Assembly (NCBI GenBank): GCA_910588655.1
Contig: CAJUPJ010000030.1
Coordinates: 1 to 48,061, forward strand
Reading direction: 5' to 3'
Length of the DNA: 48,061 nt
Source of the DNA: an uncultured Lachnospiraceae bacterium
GTDB lineage: Bacteria; Bacillota; Clostridia; Lachnospirales; Lachnospiraceae
Part shown: one piece after another, positions 33,518 through 42,498 of the stretch
Layout: every line of letters begins with the position of its first letter
How positions within the stretch are numbered: position 1 is the stretch's first letter
Made by a program: the position numbers and the translations under genes
Notes under the pieces: generated by a model
The model's input: only the letters and a program-made list of their open reading frames with translations
What the model was told of the DNA's origin: nothing
Database searches by the model: none

Positions 33518-33800
33518 AAAAAAGCCCTGGACTTAAAAGTCCAGGACGGAAATATCCGCGGTACCACCCGGTTTACTGTTAAACAGTCTCTCTACAGCCT
33601 TGCATACACAGGCTTTGCTGTCTTTCGTGCAGCTTACGGCGCACCTACTAAATATATGATATATCTTTCAGCTTGCGGCTGTACAGGCATATACATATGC
33701 CCTGGAGTGTTTTTCGCACAAATTCACTTTATGAAGATTTCACCATCCTTCACTCTCTGGTAACGATAATTTATGTTACTCCTCTCCGTCATCGCCATTG
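33518..33800 (-). promoter_or_regulatory. T-box leader controlling aspS
   Basis: GGGTGGTACCGCGG (33555-33568) is the T-box sequence. It is followed by a terminator GTCCTGGACTTTTAAGTCCAGG plus GCTTTTTT, given here in two parts at about 33516-33545. Stem I begins GGAGAGGAGTAA (AGTA element) and contains CAGAGAGTGAAGGATGGTGA. I could not assign the specifier codon with confidence; aspartate is expected. Promoter at 33806-33834. Confidence 0.92.
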
Positions 33801-33805
33801 TTTTG

Positions 33806-33834
33806 ATTATATATTACCGTTTTATAGTTGTCAA
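33806..33834 (-). promoter_or_regulatory. Promoter of aspS T-box
   Basis: TTGACA (33829-33834) and TATAAT (33806-33811) with an exact 17-bp spacer, on the minus strand. Both hexamers are perfect consensus. Confidence 0.93.
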
Positions 33835-33840
33835 TATCTG

Positions 33841-34752
33841 TTAACAACATTCAAAACGTTTTACAAGCCCTATGCCTATTGCATACGGCCCTGTATGGAC
33901 ACATATTGTTGCACCTATCTGGACAAGGTCTGCACCACCTTCTACACCCATTTCTTTTAATACTTCATCAACCATTTCTTTGTACTGGACACCTTCCTGC
34001 CTGTCATACCCAAATCCAACAGCAAAAGCGTAATCTTCTGGTTTTTCCCCTTTTTCTTTAAAAAATGATTTAAGCAGCTCTATGGTTTTAAGCATGGATT
34101 TTTTACGGCTTCTTGCAACACCTGATGAATCTATTGAACCACCCTCTAACGTTATAAGTGGTTTAAGGTTTAAAACACTTCCTGCAATTCCTGCAACCTT
34201 CCCGATACGCCCGCCGTGCTGCAGATAATCAAGGTCTCCAACTGTAAAGAATATACGTGCATTGTCCCTCATCTGTCCTGTAAGGACTTTTACATTTTCT
34301 TCAATGCTGTAACCTTTCTCTCTCATCCTTGCGGCTTCAATTACATATAAGCGCTGGTATACAGTAGCACCATATGAATTAACCACCTCAATCTTTGCAT
34401 CTTGATATTCTTCACATATTATTGCCCTGGCATTTACAGCAGAGTTATAAGAACCGCTTAAGGATGTAGTAAGGCAGATACAGATAACACCTCTGCCAGC
34501 CTTTACATGCGGCAGGAATGCATCCACATAATTCTGTACAGATGGCAGGGAAGTCTTAGGGTACTGCTTGGGATTAACAACCATTTTCTCATACACATCC
34601 CTGATTGCTATTTCTTCAATTTCTTTATAATACTTCTCTTCGTCAAATGAAACAAAAAACGGGACTACTTCTATATTATATTTTTCTTTTAAATCTGCTT
34701 CTAAATCGCATGAACCGTCGCTTATAACCTGATATTCCATATAGATAACCAT
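33841..34752 (-). CDS. DegV-family fatty-acid-binding protein
   Basis: A 303-aa DegV protein, a family that holds a long-chain fatty acid between two domains; some members (FakB) feed a fatty acid kinase. The N-terminal ISDGSCDLEADL, the TSLPSVQNYVDAF segment, LTTSLSGSYNSA with the ligand-contacting Ser, and VGDLDYLQHGGRIGKVAGIA are all present. Two starts (34752 and 34740) are close; neither has a strong ribosome-binding site. No fakA-like gene is adjacent. Confidence 0.93.
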   Translation of the reverse strand: MVIYMEYQVISDGSCDLEADLKEKYNIEVVPFFVSFDEEKYYKEIEEIAIRDVYEKMVVNPKQYPKTSLPSVQNYVDAFLPHVKAGRGVICICLTTSLSGSYNSAVNARAIICEEYQDAKIEVVNSYGATVYQRLYVIEAARMREKGYSIEENVKVLTGQMRDNARIFFTVGDLDYLQHGGRIGKVAGIAGSVLNLKPLITLEGGSIDSSGVARSRKKSMLKTIELLKSFFKEKGEKPEDYAFAVGFGYDRQEGVQYKEMVDEVLKEMGVEGGADLVQIGATICVHTGPYAIGIGLVKRFECC

Positions 34753-34921
34753 GCCTTTCCATTAAATTGCCGGGCTGCTGGCAATACATATTTTTGATAA
34801 ATGCACAATGTAGTTTTTATTTCTACATTGTAACATATTATACAGGCTTGTCAATAGTAAATGAAGCTGTATCATGTATGTTTTATGGTTTGTGTGTGGT
34901 TTTATGGTTTTGTGGTTTGAC

Positions 34922-35131
34922 GGACGGTTTTTGTGCCAGAGCCAGAATATTACGTTAAAGTGGTACGCTCCCGCTACGATAACACACGCAACGGCACATA
35001 AAGCCAGATATTTAATGTTCCAAAATAAACTAACGTTTCTTTCGTAACATTAAATATCTGGCTTAAATGCCGGCGGTGTTAAAGTACCCCTTTAACGTAA
35101 TATTACTGGCATCTGGCACTCAAAACCTGTC
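34922..35131 (-). repeat. Giant nested hairpin repeat, copy B
   Basis: A 210-bp inverted repeat in the opposite orientation to copy A. Outer arms (34931-34966 with 35084-35120) include CCAGAATATTACGTTAAAG and its complement; inner arms (34992-35019 with 35046-35073) include GCCAGATATTTAATGTT. The conserved core reads GTACGCTCCCGCTACGATAA and ACGCAACGGCACATAAA. Ends are GGACGGTTTTTGTGCCA and TGGCACTCAAAACCTGTC. Confidence 0.9.
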
Positions 35132-35227
35132 ATCAAAGATTCAAAATAACCCCAATAAAATACTACAAACAGATTAAAAAATATACTCTATAAAAAACAT
35201 AATCCATAAAACATTAAATGATATTTT

Positions 35228-35365
35228 GAAGATTATTCTGCTAGTCACTTACCAGACAATCCAATAATTATTGTTTATATAAATGCAAAAAATTTCCACT
35301 ACGTTTCCGTTAGCCTGAATAATCTTCTACACAACATAATTTCCAGTTATGATATTATAGATTTA
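35228..35365 (+). repeat. Companion repeat, diverged copy
   Basis: GAAGATTATTCTGCTAGTCA at about 35228 resembles the start of the companion repeat at 24246 and 13725. GAAGATTATTC pairs with GAATAATCTTC near 35320-35330, and the end (CATAATTTCCAGTTATGATA) resembles the other end loosely. It fills the space between copies B and F. Confidence 0.5.
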
Positions 35366-35454
35366 GCATGTTGTCTTATATTGCATCTTTTTTAATATAT
35401 CCAGTTTGTCTATATATCTGCTGTTTTGTTTTTTAATTTTGCCAAGGAACAGCA

Positions 35455-35872
35455 GGTTTCCAGTGTTGCAGCTAAATATTAATTCCATTCCAGGAATTTT
35501 ATGCACTGTTACGTGGACTAACGTAGCACAATGTCATTTAGTTAGGAGCTTAGCTGGAAAATATTTTTATAAATTACCAAAGTGTAGATTGCTGGCAAAT
35601 TTCAAATGTGCTTCCATGAAAAAGCTGTACGAAGCCGCTGGTGCTTAAGCCCTGTTTTAAAATGTTCCGCAGGAACATTAAGGGCTTTATGCATCCATTG
35701 CGTGCAAGTCCAAGCGGGAGCGTGCTTTTTTCATGGAAGGCACTTTGGATTTGCCAGCGTATACAGTATATGATATTTTTAAACAATCCTCCTTAACTAA
35801 ATGACATTGTTTTATATTGACGTAGCAGAAACACGCCCTGGAATGGAATAATTTTAGCTGGAACTCGGAAAC
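35455..35872 (+). repeat. Giant nested hairpin repeat, copy F (largest)
   Basis: About 418 bp with four nested arm pairs: 35455-35494 with 35837-35872 (CAGCTAAATATTAATTCCAT then TCCAGG); 35529-35549 with 35785-35810 (ACAATGTCATTTAGTTA); 35591-35625 with 35723-35758 (CTTCCATGAAAAAGC part); and the tip AGCCCT..AATGTTCC-GCAG-GGAACATT..AGGGCT at 35648-35686. The core strand TTGCGTGCAAGTCCAAGCGG plus GAGCGTGC is a diverged version of that in copy A. No gene is contained. Confidence 0.88.
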
Positions 35873-35908
35873 GCTGCGTCCCTTCACCACCAAAAAAATA
35901 ACTGGAAA

Positions 35909-38812
35909 TTAGTTACGGCTTCCGCATTTTGGACATATGTTCCCTTCTTTAAACACATGCCCGCACCTGTAACAGCATATTGCTGCATGTTTTTCCTGTG
36001 CCATATATTCAACGCTTCTCGATTTAGGTTTTGCTTTTAAATACTCTGCAAATTCATTTAGTATTTCTGCAAAGTTTTCCTGGTCTTTGCCTTTAAAAAG
36101 ACATGGCAGTTTTATTTTACGCTTTGATGTATTATTTATAAAAACTGCTTTGCCTGCTTTTCCATTTTCCAGTGAAATGTTATCAATATCCATAATATCC
36201 AATGTTCCAGATTTTATTACACCTTTATAAAAAATATGGTCTGGCGAAATTATAAATCCCTCTTTTCCATTCCTGAAGCGGGAGGAGTCGTATATTATTA
36301 CTGGATATTCATATTTCCCAAGTAAAACTGCATACTTGCTTATTGCTTTTCTTATAAGAAGTGATTCCTCATCCTTATTATCCCCGTTTACCATTTTTAC
36401 AGCATCATAATAATGTATTCTTGAAAGGTCTTCTATCCTGTTTTCCAGGCTTCTCTGGATTTTTTCTACAAGCTGCCCGCTTTCTTCGGTTTTCATGCGT
36501 GTAAGTTTTTTATCTATAAGTGCAGACATTTCTTTTTTAAGTTCTGGCAAGATATCTGCTGCTTCTATTTCCTTTATGGCACGCAGCCCGTCCTGTACAT
36601 CCAGTGCAGATATATCTGGAACAATTCTTCTTACTGTTTCCATATCTATATCTTTTACCTGCCTGTATATTTCATCACTATATTCTTTAAGTACACCCAG
36701 GTCAAATTCTTTGTTTTTTATATCATCAAGCGCTTTTAAAAGGCTTTTTCTTCCGCCTGCGGCTGCTTTTCTTACCATTGACGAAAGTTCTTCACGTTCT
36801 GCATTATCTATATATTTATCAATTATTTCTTCATATTTGCTGGTATCTATATCTTTATATGATTTAATCCGTTCCCTTGTCCTTTTGTATCTTTCTTTAG
36901 TATCACTTTGTGGAAGGTGTGATATAAGGTAATCCAGTTCTTTTTTTCCAGCCTGTTCAAGCATCCCTTGAAGTTCGTTTGCAAATTCTTCTTTATCTGC
37001 ATTTTCTAAACTGCTGTTTTTAACTTCATTAAACAGTCTTTCAATCTCTGGATATTTTTTCCCTTTAGCTGCTGATATTTTCTTTACTGCATCTTCCCTG
37101 TTTAAAATTGTTCTATTATTACCTTTTTCTTTTACAAATGTAGTTTCTTGTTTTTGTACAGGTTCTCCCTTTTCTGTGTTTATGTTTTCTTCATCCTGGA
37201 CTGCCTGTGTATCAGGGGTGTTGCTTGTATTGTCTTCTGTTTCTTTGCTGGCAGATGTAGCAATATTATCATTAGGTTTTGTTTTTGTAGCTGGTGTGTA
37301 TTTTTCCTGTTTGTTTTTTTTGCTAAATAAAGATTTTGTCTTTGTAGCTTTTTTTGTACTTTTGCCTGGTTGTTCCTGGGTATTTGTGTTGTCTTCTGGA
37401 TTATTTGTTGCTATGTTTTCTGTTATTGTTTCTGATGTATTTTCACCATTTTGTATATCTTGTTCTGTTTCTGGTATATCTTCCCCAGGGTTCTCCCCTA
37501 CACCCATATACTTTTTAATTATATCTTCCATTATGCTGTCTTCTTCTGCAGTTTCTTCTTCTGTTTCTTCCTGGGCATTGCTGGCAGGTTCTTCTTCATC
37601 TTCAATGCTGCTGTAGTCTGGCCTGCGCCTTTCTGTACCACCAGCTACCCCTTCTTCACCTATTTTTCCTGATTTTAAACCCTTCCGGAAAGCTGTATAT
37701 GGGTCAAGCTGTTCATTCCTTCTAAATTCCAGTTCCTGTTGTATATATTCCAGAAACCTTTTTACTTCGCTGCCACGGTAAAAACCTTCATCCATTTCTT
37801 CAAGCAGCCTTTCAAGGTCTGCAATTGAAAGACGCCTTATATTACGGCATATTTTTGCCAGGCTTTTACTGCCATTATGTACCTTGCCAGCATACTCATG
37901 TTCATACATATTTGTATTGCTATTACTATTTTTACCACCATTCCTGCCTATAAGTTTCTTATAATCTTCTGCCGCTTTTTCATCATTATCAAAATCAAGG
38001 ATATACTCATCCCCTTCTGATAAAAGCTTCCCTGGCCTTGGTGTATAAAAAATACTGCATCCAGGGCACATATATACCCTGGCAGCATAAACCTTCCCTT
38101 CTTCTGTATCTATTGCAAATTCTTTGCCATCTGGATAAACTGACATATGCAGATGGCTGCCGCACTGTGGGCATTTATAAGGTATAATATAAAAATTACT
38201 GCCAATCCTGTCCTTTCCCTGTGTGCTGCTGTCTAAATCCTGCCTTCCAAAACTTGCACTGGTGGTTTTCCACTTCATATCGTGCCATAAACCCTGTGGA
38301 TATTCTTCTTCACCAGCATCTTCAGGTTCTTCCTCTTCTGCCATTTCGTCCTTTTTTATCTTATTAATTGCTGCCAGTATAATATCCTCAAAAACCACAC
38401 TTTTGCCATCACATGAAAATTTTATCCCATTTCTGGAGTAATAAGCTTCTGCCCCCGCCTCCTTTAAAATCTGCTTAAGCAGTAAATCTATCTTTTCATA
38501 AGTATGTTCAACCCTTATTCCCTGGAGTGCTCCCCATTTGCCGAAAATATATAATGTCATGTTGAATATATTTTTTAACAACTGTTTTCCATCTATTCCA
38601 GATATATCTGCTGGCATGTCTGGTATATCAATTATATTGGGGTACACCTTCTTTAAATCAAAATCAAATATAAGAGAATTAACTTTTCCTGGAAGTATTA
38701 CTGTATTATTTTCTGCCAGTATAAAACCATTCCATTCTACGTCCGCTTTTGATGCATAAACCAGCTTTTTATATGTATTTTCAAGCCCTGCATCTGCCTT
38801 AAGCCATACCAT
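35909..38812 (-). CDS. Large zinc-ribbon multidomain hypothetical protein
   Basis: A 967-aa cytoplasmic-looking protein with no known enzyme motif. Residues 1-200: unknown domain. About 220-270: zinc ribbon (CPQCGSHLHMSVYPDGKEF, then MCPGCSIFYTPRPGKL). About 420-560: acidic Asn/Thr/Glu-rich low-complexity linker. About 590-820: charged helical repeats (DTSKYEEIIDKYIDNAEREE). About 830-930: a small beta domain (VIIYDSSRFRNGKEGFIISP DHIFYKGVI) like bacterial PH-type domains. C-terminus: second zinc ribbon CCYRCGHVFKEGNICPKCGS. Start at 38812 is 7 nt after GGGGG; an in-frame GTG lies two codons upstream. Function unknown. Confidence 0.85.
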   Translation of the reverse strand: MVWLKADAGLENTYKKLVYASKADVEWNGFILAENNTVILPGKVNSLIFDFDLKKVYPNIIDIPDMPADISGIDGKQLLKNIFNMTLYIFGKWGALQGIRVEHTYEKIDLLLKQILKEAGAEAYYSRNGIKFSCDGKSVVFEDIILAAINKIKKDEMAEEEEPEDAGEEEYPQGLWHDMKWKTTSASFGRQDLDSSTQGKDRIGSNFYIIPYKCPQCGSHLHMSVYPDGKEFAIDTEEGKVYAARVYMCPGCSIFYTPRPGKLLSEGDEYILDFDNDEKAAEDYKKLIGRNGGKNSNSNTNMYEHEYAGKVHNGSKSLAKICRNIRRLSIADLERLLEEMDEGFYRGSEVKRFLEYIQQELEFRRNEQLDPYTAFRKGLKSGKIGEEGVAGGTERRRPDYSSIEDEEEPASNAQEETEEETAEEDSIMEDIIKKYMGVGENPGEDIPETEQDIQNGENTSETITENIATNNPEDNTNTQEQPGKSTKKATKTKSLFSKKNKQEKYTPATKTKPNDNIATSASKETEDNTSNTPDTQAVQDEENINTEKGEPVQKQETTFVKEKGNNRTILNREDAVKKISAAKGKKYPEIERLFNEVKNSSLENADKEEFANELQGMLEQAGKKELDYLISHLPQSDTKERYKRTRERIKSYKDIDTSKYEEIIDKYIDNAEREELSSMVRKAAAGGRKSLLKALDDIKNKEFDLGVLKEYSDEIYRQVKDIDMETVRRIVPDISALDVQDGLRAIKEIEAADILPELKKEMSALIDKKLTRMKTEESGQLVEKIQRSLENRIEDLSRIHYYDAVKMVNGDNKDEESLLIRKAISKYAVLLGKYEYPVIIYDSSRFRNGKEGFIISPDHIFYKGVIKSGTLDIMDIDNISLENGKAGKAVFINNTSKRKIKLPCLFKGKDQENFAEILNEFAEYLKAKPKSRSVEYMAQEKHAAICCYRCGHVFKEGNICPKCGSRN

Positions 38813-38841
38813 AGCCACACCCCCTGTAATTATTTAAAACA

Positions 38842-39648
38842 TTATAACAAAATACTTTCCAGTTCCTTTGCAAGCCCGTCCTCATCATTGTTATATTTGG
38901 TAATAATATCTGCTGCCTGCCTGGCATCCTCAGTACCATTACACATGCAGACACCTGTCCCGCACTCTTTTAACATCTCTATATCGTTAGTAGTATCGCC
39001 AAATGCTGCTGCCTCACTTATATTATAACCATGCTGTCCACAGTAATATTTTATGCCATATATTTTTGACAATTCAGGATGGACAAACTCAAACATATCT
39101 GCCTGTGACTTAAATGCCCTGTATTTGTCTGATTTATGCTCCTCATAAAAAGCTTCCACCTGTTTCATTTTCTCTGGCGGTGTACTAAGTACAAGCTTGC
39201 TCTGGGGTGTTTTTATTTCTTCTTTAAGGTTGCAGAGTACAATCCCAAGATGGTTATTCCTTGCCGCCCTTTCTATTGTACCGTCATTCCTGTATGCATA
39301 GCAGTTCTCCCCCTGGTATACATATGGATTTAATTCAAAAGGTGCATATAAATTAATTATCTCATCTATTATTTCTGGTGAAATCTGGTAGAAACAATTT
39401 TCCTGGTTATTATCAACATCAAATAATTCTGCACCATTAGAACCTGTCATAAAATTAATAACGCCATCAATGCCTAATGCTTTTACTGTCCGCTTTAACC
39501 CAGTTATAGGGCGTCCGGATGCAATTCCTAATTTATACCCTTCTGAACTAAGCCTTTTTAACAAATCCTTTGTATAGCTGCTTACAATCTTCTCTGAATT
39601 AAGAAGAGTGCCATCCATATCCATAACTATTAATTTAATCTTTCCCAT
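38842..39648 (-). CDS. HAD-superfamily (Cof-type) phosphatase
   Basis: A 268-aa type IIB HAD phosphatase. Motif I LIVMDMDGTLLNSEKIV, motif II LGIASGRPITGL, a Lys in motif III (SKIYGIKYYCGQ) and motif IV AAAFGDTTNDIEMLKECGTG are all present. AAAGAGG is 6 nt before the ATG. It follows the 967-aa gene's start by 29 nt in the same direction, so it may head that transcript. Distinct from the HAD gene at 24372; substrate unknown. Confidence 0.92.
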   Translation of the reverse strand: MGKIKLIVMDMDGTLLNSEKIVSSYTKDLLKRLSSEGYKLGIASGRPITGLKRTVKALGIDGVINFMTGSNGAELFDVDNNQENCFYQISPEIIDEIINLYAPFELNPYVYQGENCYAYRNDGTIERAARNNHLGIVLCNLKEEIKTPQSKLVLSTPPEKMKQVEAFYEEHKSDKYRAFKSQADMFEFVHPELSKIYGIKYYCGQHGYNISEAAAFGDTTNDIEMLKECGTGVCMCNGTEDARQAADIITKYNNDEDGLAKELESILL

Positions 39649-39780
39649 AATTAAACCTCTTTCCTGGAAAGCTGAAATATTTGCTTTCTATAATAAATTA
39701 TAATACTGTAACTATTCTACACTATTTTCTATAATCTATCCATTCAAATTTTCAAGCTGTATCCCGGAAGAGGCAACTCT

Positions 39781-40047
39781 TTACATCATGCTTAAAAAAA
39801 TAACACCTGCTACTGCATAAATGGTATTAATAACAAGGCAGGCTTTCATTAAAATATTTTGTACTTTTCCTGTAAAATAAGTCATAATTGTAAATGCACC
39901 ACTAAATATCATAAATAGTGCATAACCTGTAATTATTCTCTCTGCAAAAGGAGATTTTAACGCCCACTCATTCATTCTTACCAGTAAAATAGTCCATGGC
40001 ACAAACAGCATAATAGTACAAAAAAATGTTAAGATTTTATTTTTCAT
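39781..40047 (-). CDS. Small membrane protein of the ABC exporter cluster
   Basis: An 88-aa protein starting MKNKILTFFCTIMLFVPWTI with three hydrophobic segments. No family recognised. GAGGG is 6 nt before the chosen ATG. It lies 51 nt after the second permease, so it is probably the last gene of the exporter operon and might assist it. Confidence 0.65.
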   Translation of the reverse strand: MKNKILTFFCTIMLFVPWTILLVRMNEWALKSPFAERIITGYALFMIFSGAFTIMTYFTGKVQNILMKACLVINTIYAVAGVIFLSMM

Positions 40048-40098
40048 ATACATCCCTCTATTCCGCCTTTAATGGCTTAAATATTTTATTATTATTAT

Positions 40099-40869
40099 TT
40101 ATCTTCTTGCAGCCCACCCAAAACACGAACATGAAATTATAAGGCATATAATTGTAATAACAACAGCTACAGGCAGCCAGGGTATTAATTCTGGCTGTGC
40201 TGTTTCAAGGTTTGCTGCAAGCTTTCCATATTCTGATGAAACTACAAAAAGCGGATATGACATAGGATAAGCAAACCAGGCTTTTGTATTAATTAACAGT
40301 ACAGATGGCACAATTGATGCCATACCAGTTCCAACGGAGAATACAGGTGTCTGTATGCATACAGATACCATCCAGAAAAATGCTGTCATAGGTAATGCTG
40401 ACAGAAATATAATTCCAGTTTCTTTTGCTACAAACAGCGGCGGAAGTATAAAATTATAATCCTGTATTACAGATACAATAGCTGCGCTGGCATAATAAGC
40501 ACCTGTTAATATTAAAATTTGTGCTGCTGCCAGCGAAAGCATTACAATAAACTTTGCCAGGCTGAGTTTAACTGTGCTGGCAGGCAGGGAAAGCATTTTA
40601 ATAATTCCATTGTCTGCCCTCTCTGTCTGGTTTAACAGGACTGTTACAACAACTATACTGGCAGGGAACATAAACCACGACATTGCCATAAAGCCTTGTA
40701 TAAAGAAATTATTTTCAGGGGAAATGCCTTCTGTTTCCATATGGAAATTTAAATCTGAATTAATAATTGATGGTATCCAGAGAATGAATGCAGCAGCAAA
40801 TAAAATCAAAAATATCTTTGAACGCTTTATTTTCTTATATTCAACACTTAAAAGTGATAAAAAATTCAT
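40099..40869 (-). CDS. ABC-2 type permease (lantibiotic-protection type)
   Basis: A 256-aa membrane protein with six helices, matching the MutG/EpiG-like or CprC-like permeases of antimicrobial peptide exporters: a conserved N-terminus (LLSVEYKKIKRSKIFLILFA), a large first loop, and paired helices (FPASIVVVTVLLNQTERADN, AAAQILILTGAYYASA). Its start overlaps the stop of the first permease by 4 nt (ATGA). It should form a heterodimeric channel with that protein. Confidence 0.87.
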   Translation of the reverse strand: MNFLSLLSVEYKKIKRSKIFLILFAAAFILWIPSIINSDLNFHMETEGISPENNFFIQGFMAMSWFMFPASIVVVTVLLNQTERADNGIIKMLSLPASTVKLSLAKFIVMLSLAAAQILILTGAYYASAAIVSVIQDYNFILPPLFVAKETGIIFLSALPMTAFFWMVSVCIQTPVFSVGTGMASIVPSVLLINTKAWFAYPMSYPLFVVSSEYGKLAANLETAQPELIPWLPVAVVITIICLIISCSCFGWAARR

Positions 40870-41582
40870 TCAAATGACCTCCTTATTTTTATAAGTAACA
40901 GTTCTGCCAGGCTGGTTACTGCAATCCAGGCAGCAGATGCGTAAATATAGTTTATTACATGCTTTGTACCAGCCAGCATTTTAAATGGCATAGCAAATGG
41001 GAAAAGCGAAAGAAAAAATGGTTTTTCTGGCAATATCAATGCTGTAAACACGCATACAACCCCAATACCAAATGACATCCACATATTTTTACAAGCTTCT
41101 GATACCAGAAGTGACAATGCAATACATGGCAGTCCCATAATAAATGAATAAATAAAATTCTGGCATAATTCTTTCCAAAAACCATCACCAGTTACAAACC
41201 AGTGGCAGGAACAAAATATAACTGCACCAGCTTCTATTACAAGCACTGACATATACATAATAACTGACAATGCTGCTTTTCCTAAGAAAACCTGGCTTTC
41301 AGTGATAGGAAGTGATTTTAATTTCTGTATGGAATTATTATCATATTCTATATGGTATAAAAGGCATGTTCCAGTTACTATAACCAGAACATTAAACATT
41401 GCCATAAGCTGCCAGTTAGCACCAAGCAAAATCTGTACAGGTGTATTGTGTATACTGGTATACATCTCTGTACGGAATACCATATTAACTACAGGGACTA
41501 CAGCAGCTAATATTGCCCCACATAAAAATAACTGGATAAAACCTGTTCTTTTTACTTTCTTATATTCCAGGCAGATATTCAT
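40866..41582 (-). CDS. ABC-2 type permease (lantibiotic-protection type)
   Basis: A 238-aa membrane protein with six helices (MNICLEYKKVKRTGFIQLFL at the start; WQLMAMFNVLVIVTGTCLLY; ALSLLVSEACKNMWMSFGIG). Same size class and topology as the next gene product, and like the MutE/CprB permeases. It overlaps the ATPase gene by 4 nt, so the three export genes are translationally coupled. Confidence 0.87.
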   Translation of the reverse strand: MNICLEYKKVKRTGFIQLFLCGAILAAVVPVVNMVFRTEMYTSIHNTPVQILLGANWQLMAMFNVLVIVTGTCLLYHIEYDNNSIQKLKSLPITESQVFLGKAALSVIMYMSVLVIEAGAVIFCSCHWFVTGDGFWKELCQNFIYSFIMGLPCIALSLLVSEACKNMWMSFGIGVVCVFTALILPEKPFFLSLFPFAMPFKMLAGTKHVINYIYASAAWIAVTSLAELLLIKIRRSFE

Positions 41583-42334
41583 ATTACAGCTCCTCCCTTT
41601 CTGTTATCCTCATCAATCATTGCAAGAAACATTTCTTCCAGGTTATCAGCAGGATATCCTTTTGCAGATGCATCCTGCCTTAGTTCTTCAAGTGTTCCTT
41701 CAAAAAGCAGGTGTCCGCGGTTTAAAATGCCAATATTCCCAGCCATCAGTTCAATTTCAGAAAGCAGATGGGATGATACCAGGACTGTACACCCGTATTT
41801 CTCTGGCAGGGAACGTATAAGCATCCTTATTTCATGAATACCAGCCGGGTCAAGCCCATTTGTAGGCTCATCCAGTATCAGGACAGGAGGTTTCCCAATT
41901 AATGCACTGGCAAGCCCCAGCCTTTGCTTCATGCCAAGGGAATACTTTTTCGCAAGCCGCTTTCCAAACTGTGCCAGCCCTGTAAGCTCAAGGGCTTCAG
42001 ATACAGAAGACTTTGGCAGCCCTAATATTTTACAGATAATTTCAAGATTTTCCTCTCCGCTTAAATTTCCATAAAATGCAGGTGCTTCAATAAAAGAACC
42101 TGTTTCTTTTAAAATTTCTATCCTGTTTCCAGGGTATTTCTTTCCATCAATAGTAAATGAACCACTAGTTGGCTTTACCAACCCCAGGAACATTTTCATT
42201 GTAGTTGACTTGCCTGCACCATTTGGCCCAAGAAATCCATAAACCTCCCCTTTTGGAATATGGAGGTTTATACCCGAAACTGCTGTAAATCCAGAATAGG
42301 TTTTAACCAGGTTTTTTGTTTCAATAATATTCAT
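41579..42334 (-). CDS. ABC transporter ATPase (lantibiotic-protection type)
   Basis: A 251-aa ATPase. Walker A GPNGAGKSTTMKMFLGL, Q loop ETGSFIEAPAFYGNLS, signature SLGMKQRLGLASAL and Walker B VLILDEPTNGLDP are all present. It belongs to the group of CprA/EpiF/MutF-like ATPases that drive expulsion of cationic peptides from the membrane. It is divergent from the regulator gene 42499, with a shared 165-bp control region. Confidence 0.92.
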   Translation of the reverse strand: MNIIETKNLVKTYSGFTAVSGINLHIPKGEVYGFLGPNGAGKSTTMKMFLGLVKPTSGSFTIDGKKYPGNRIEILKETGSFIEAPAFYGNLSGEENLEIICKILGLPKSSVSEALELTGLAQFGKRLAKKYSLGMKQRLGLASALIGKPPVLILDEPTNGLDPAGIHEIRMLIRSLPEKYGCTVLVSSHLLSEIELMAGNIGILNRGHLLFEGTLEELRQDASAKGYPADNLEEMFLAMIDEDNRKGGAVI

Positions 42335-42405
42335 TGTATTTTACCCCTTTCTATTAATATACATTTATATTACAACACCAGTCTTGCGCTAACCTTCTGC
42401 CAGCC

Positions 42406-42463
42406 TTACATTTACCTTACATTTGCACAAATACCAGGAAATCTGTGAAATTTATGCTATAAT
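42406..42463 (+). promoter_or_regulatory. Promoter with direct repeats for response regulator
   Basis: TTACATTT occurs twice (42406-42413, 42417-42424), 11 bp apart, the usual spacing for OmpR-family regulators. TATAAT lies at 42458-42463. The -35 place has no consensus hexamer. This suggests activation, probably by the adjacent response regulator acting on itself, and perhaps on the divergent exporter operon. Confidence 0.6.
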
Positions 42464-42498
42464 ACAGGAAATATTAAAAGCAGAAGGAAGATGTTAAT

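Noticed and set aside
33409..33567. N-terminal extension of aspS
   Set aside because: The extra residues are encoded by the T-box terminator and leader; the family start and ribosome-binding site place the start at 33408.
34922..35872. CRISPR array or phage attachment site
   Set aside because: Repeats are inverted and nested, not evenly spaced direct repeats with spacers; no cas or integrase gene is near.
35406..35893. Three 68-80 aa frames within hairpin F
   Set aside because: They arise from the inverted repeat arms themselves and have no start signals.
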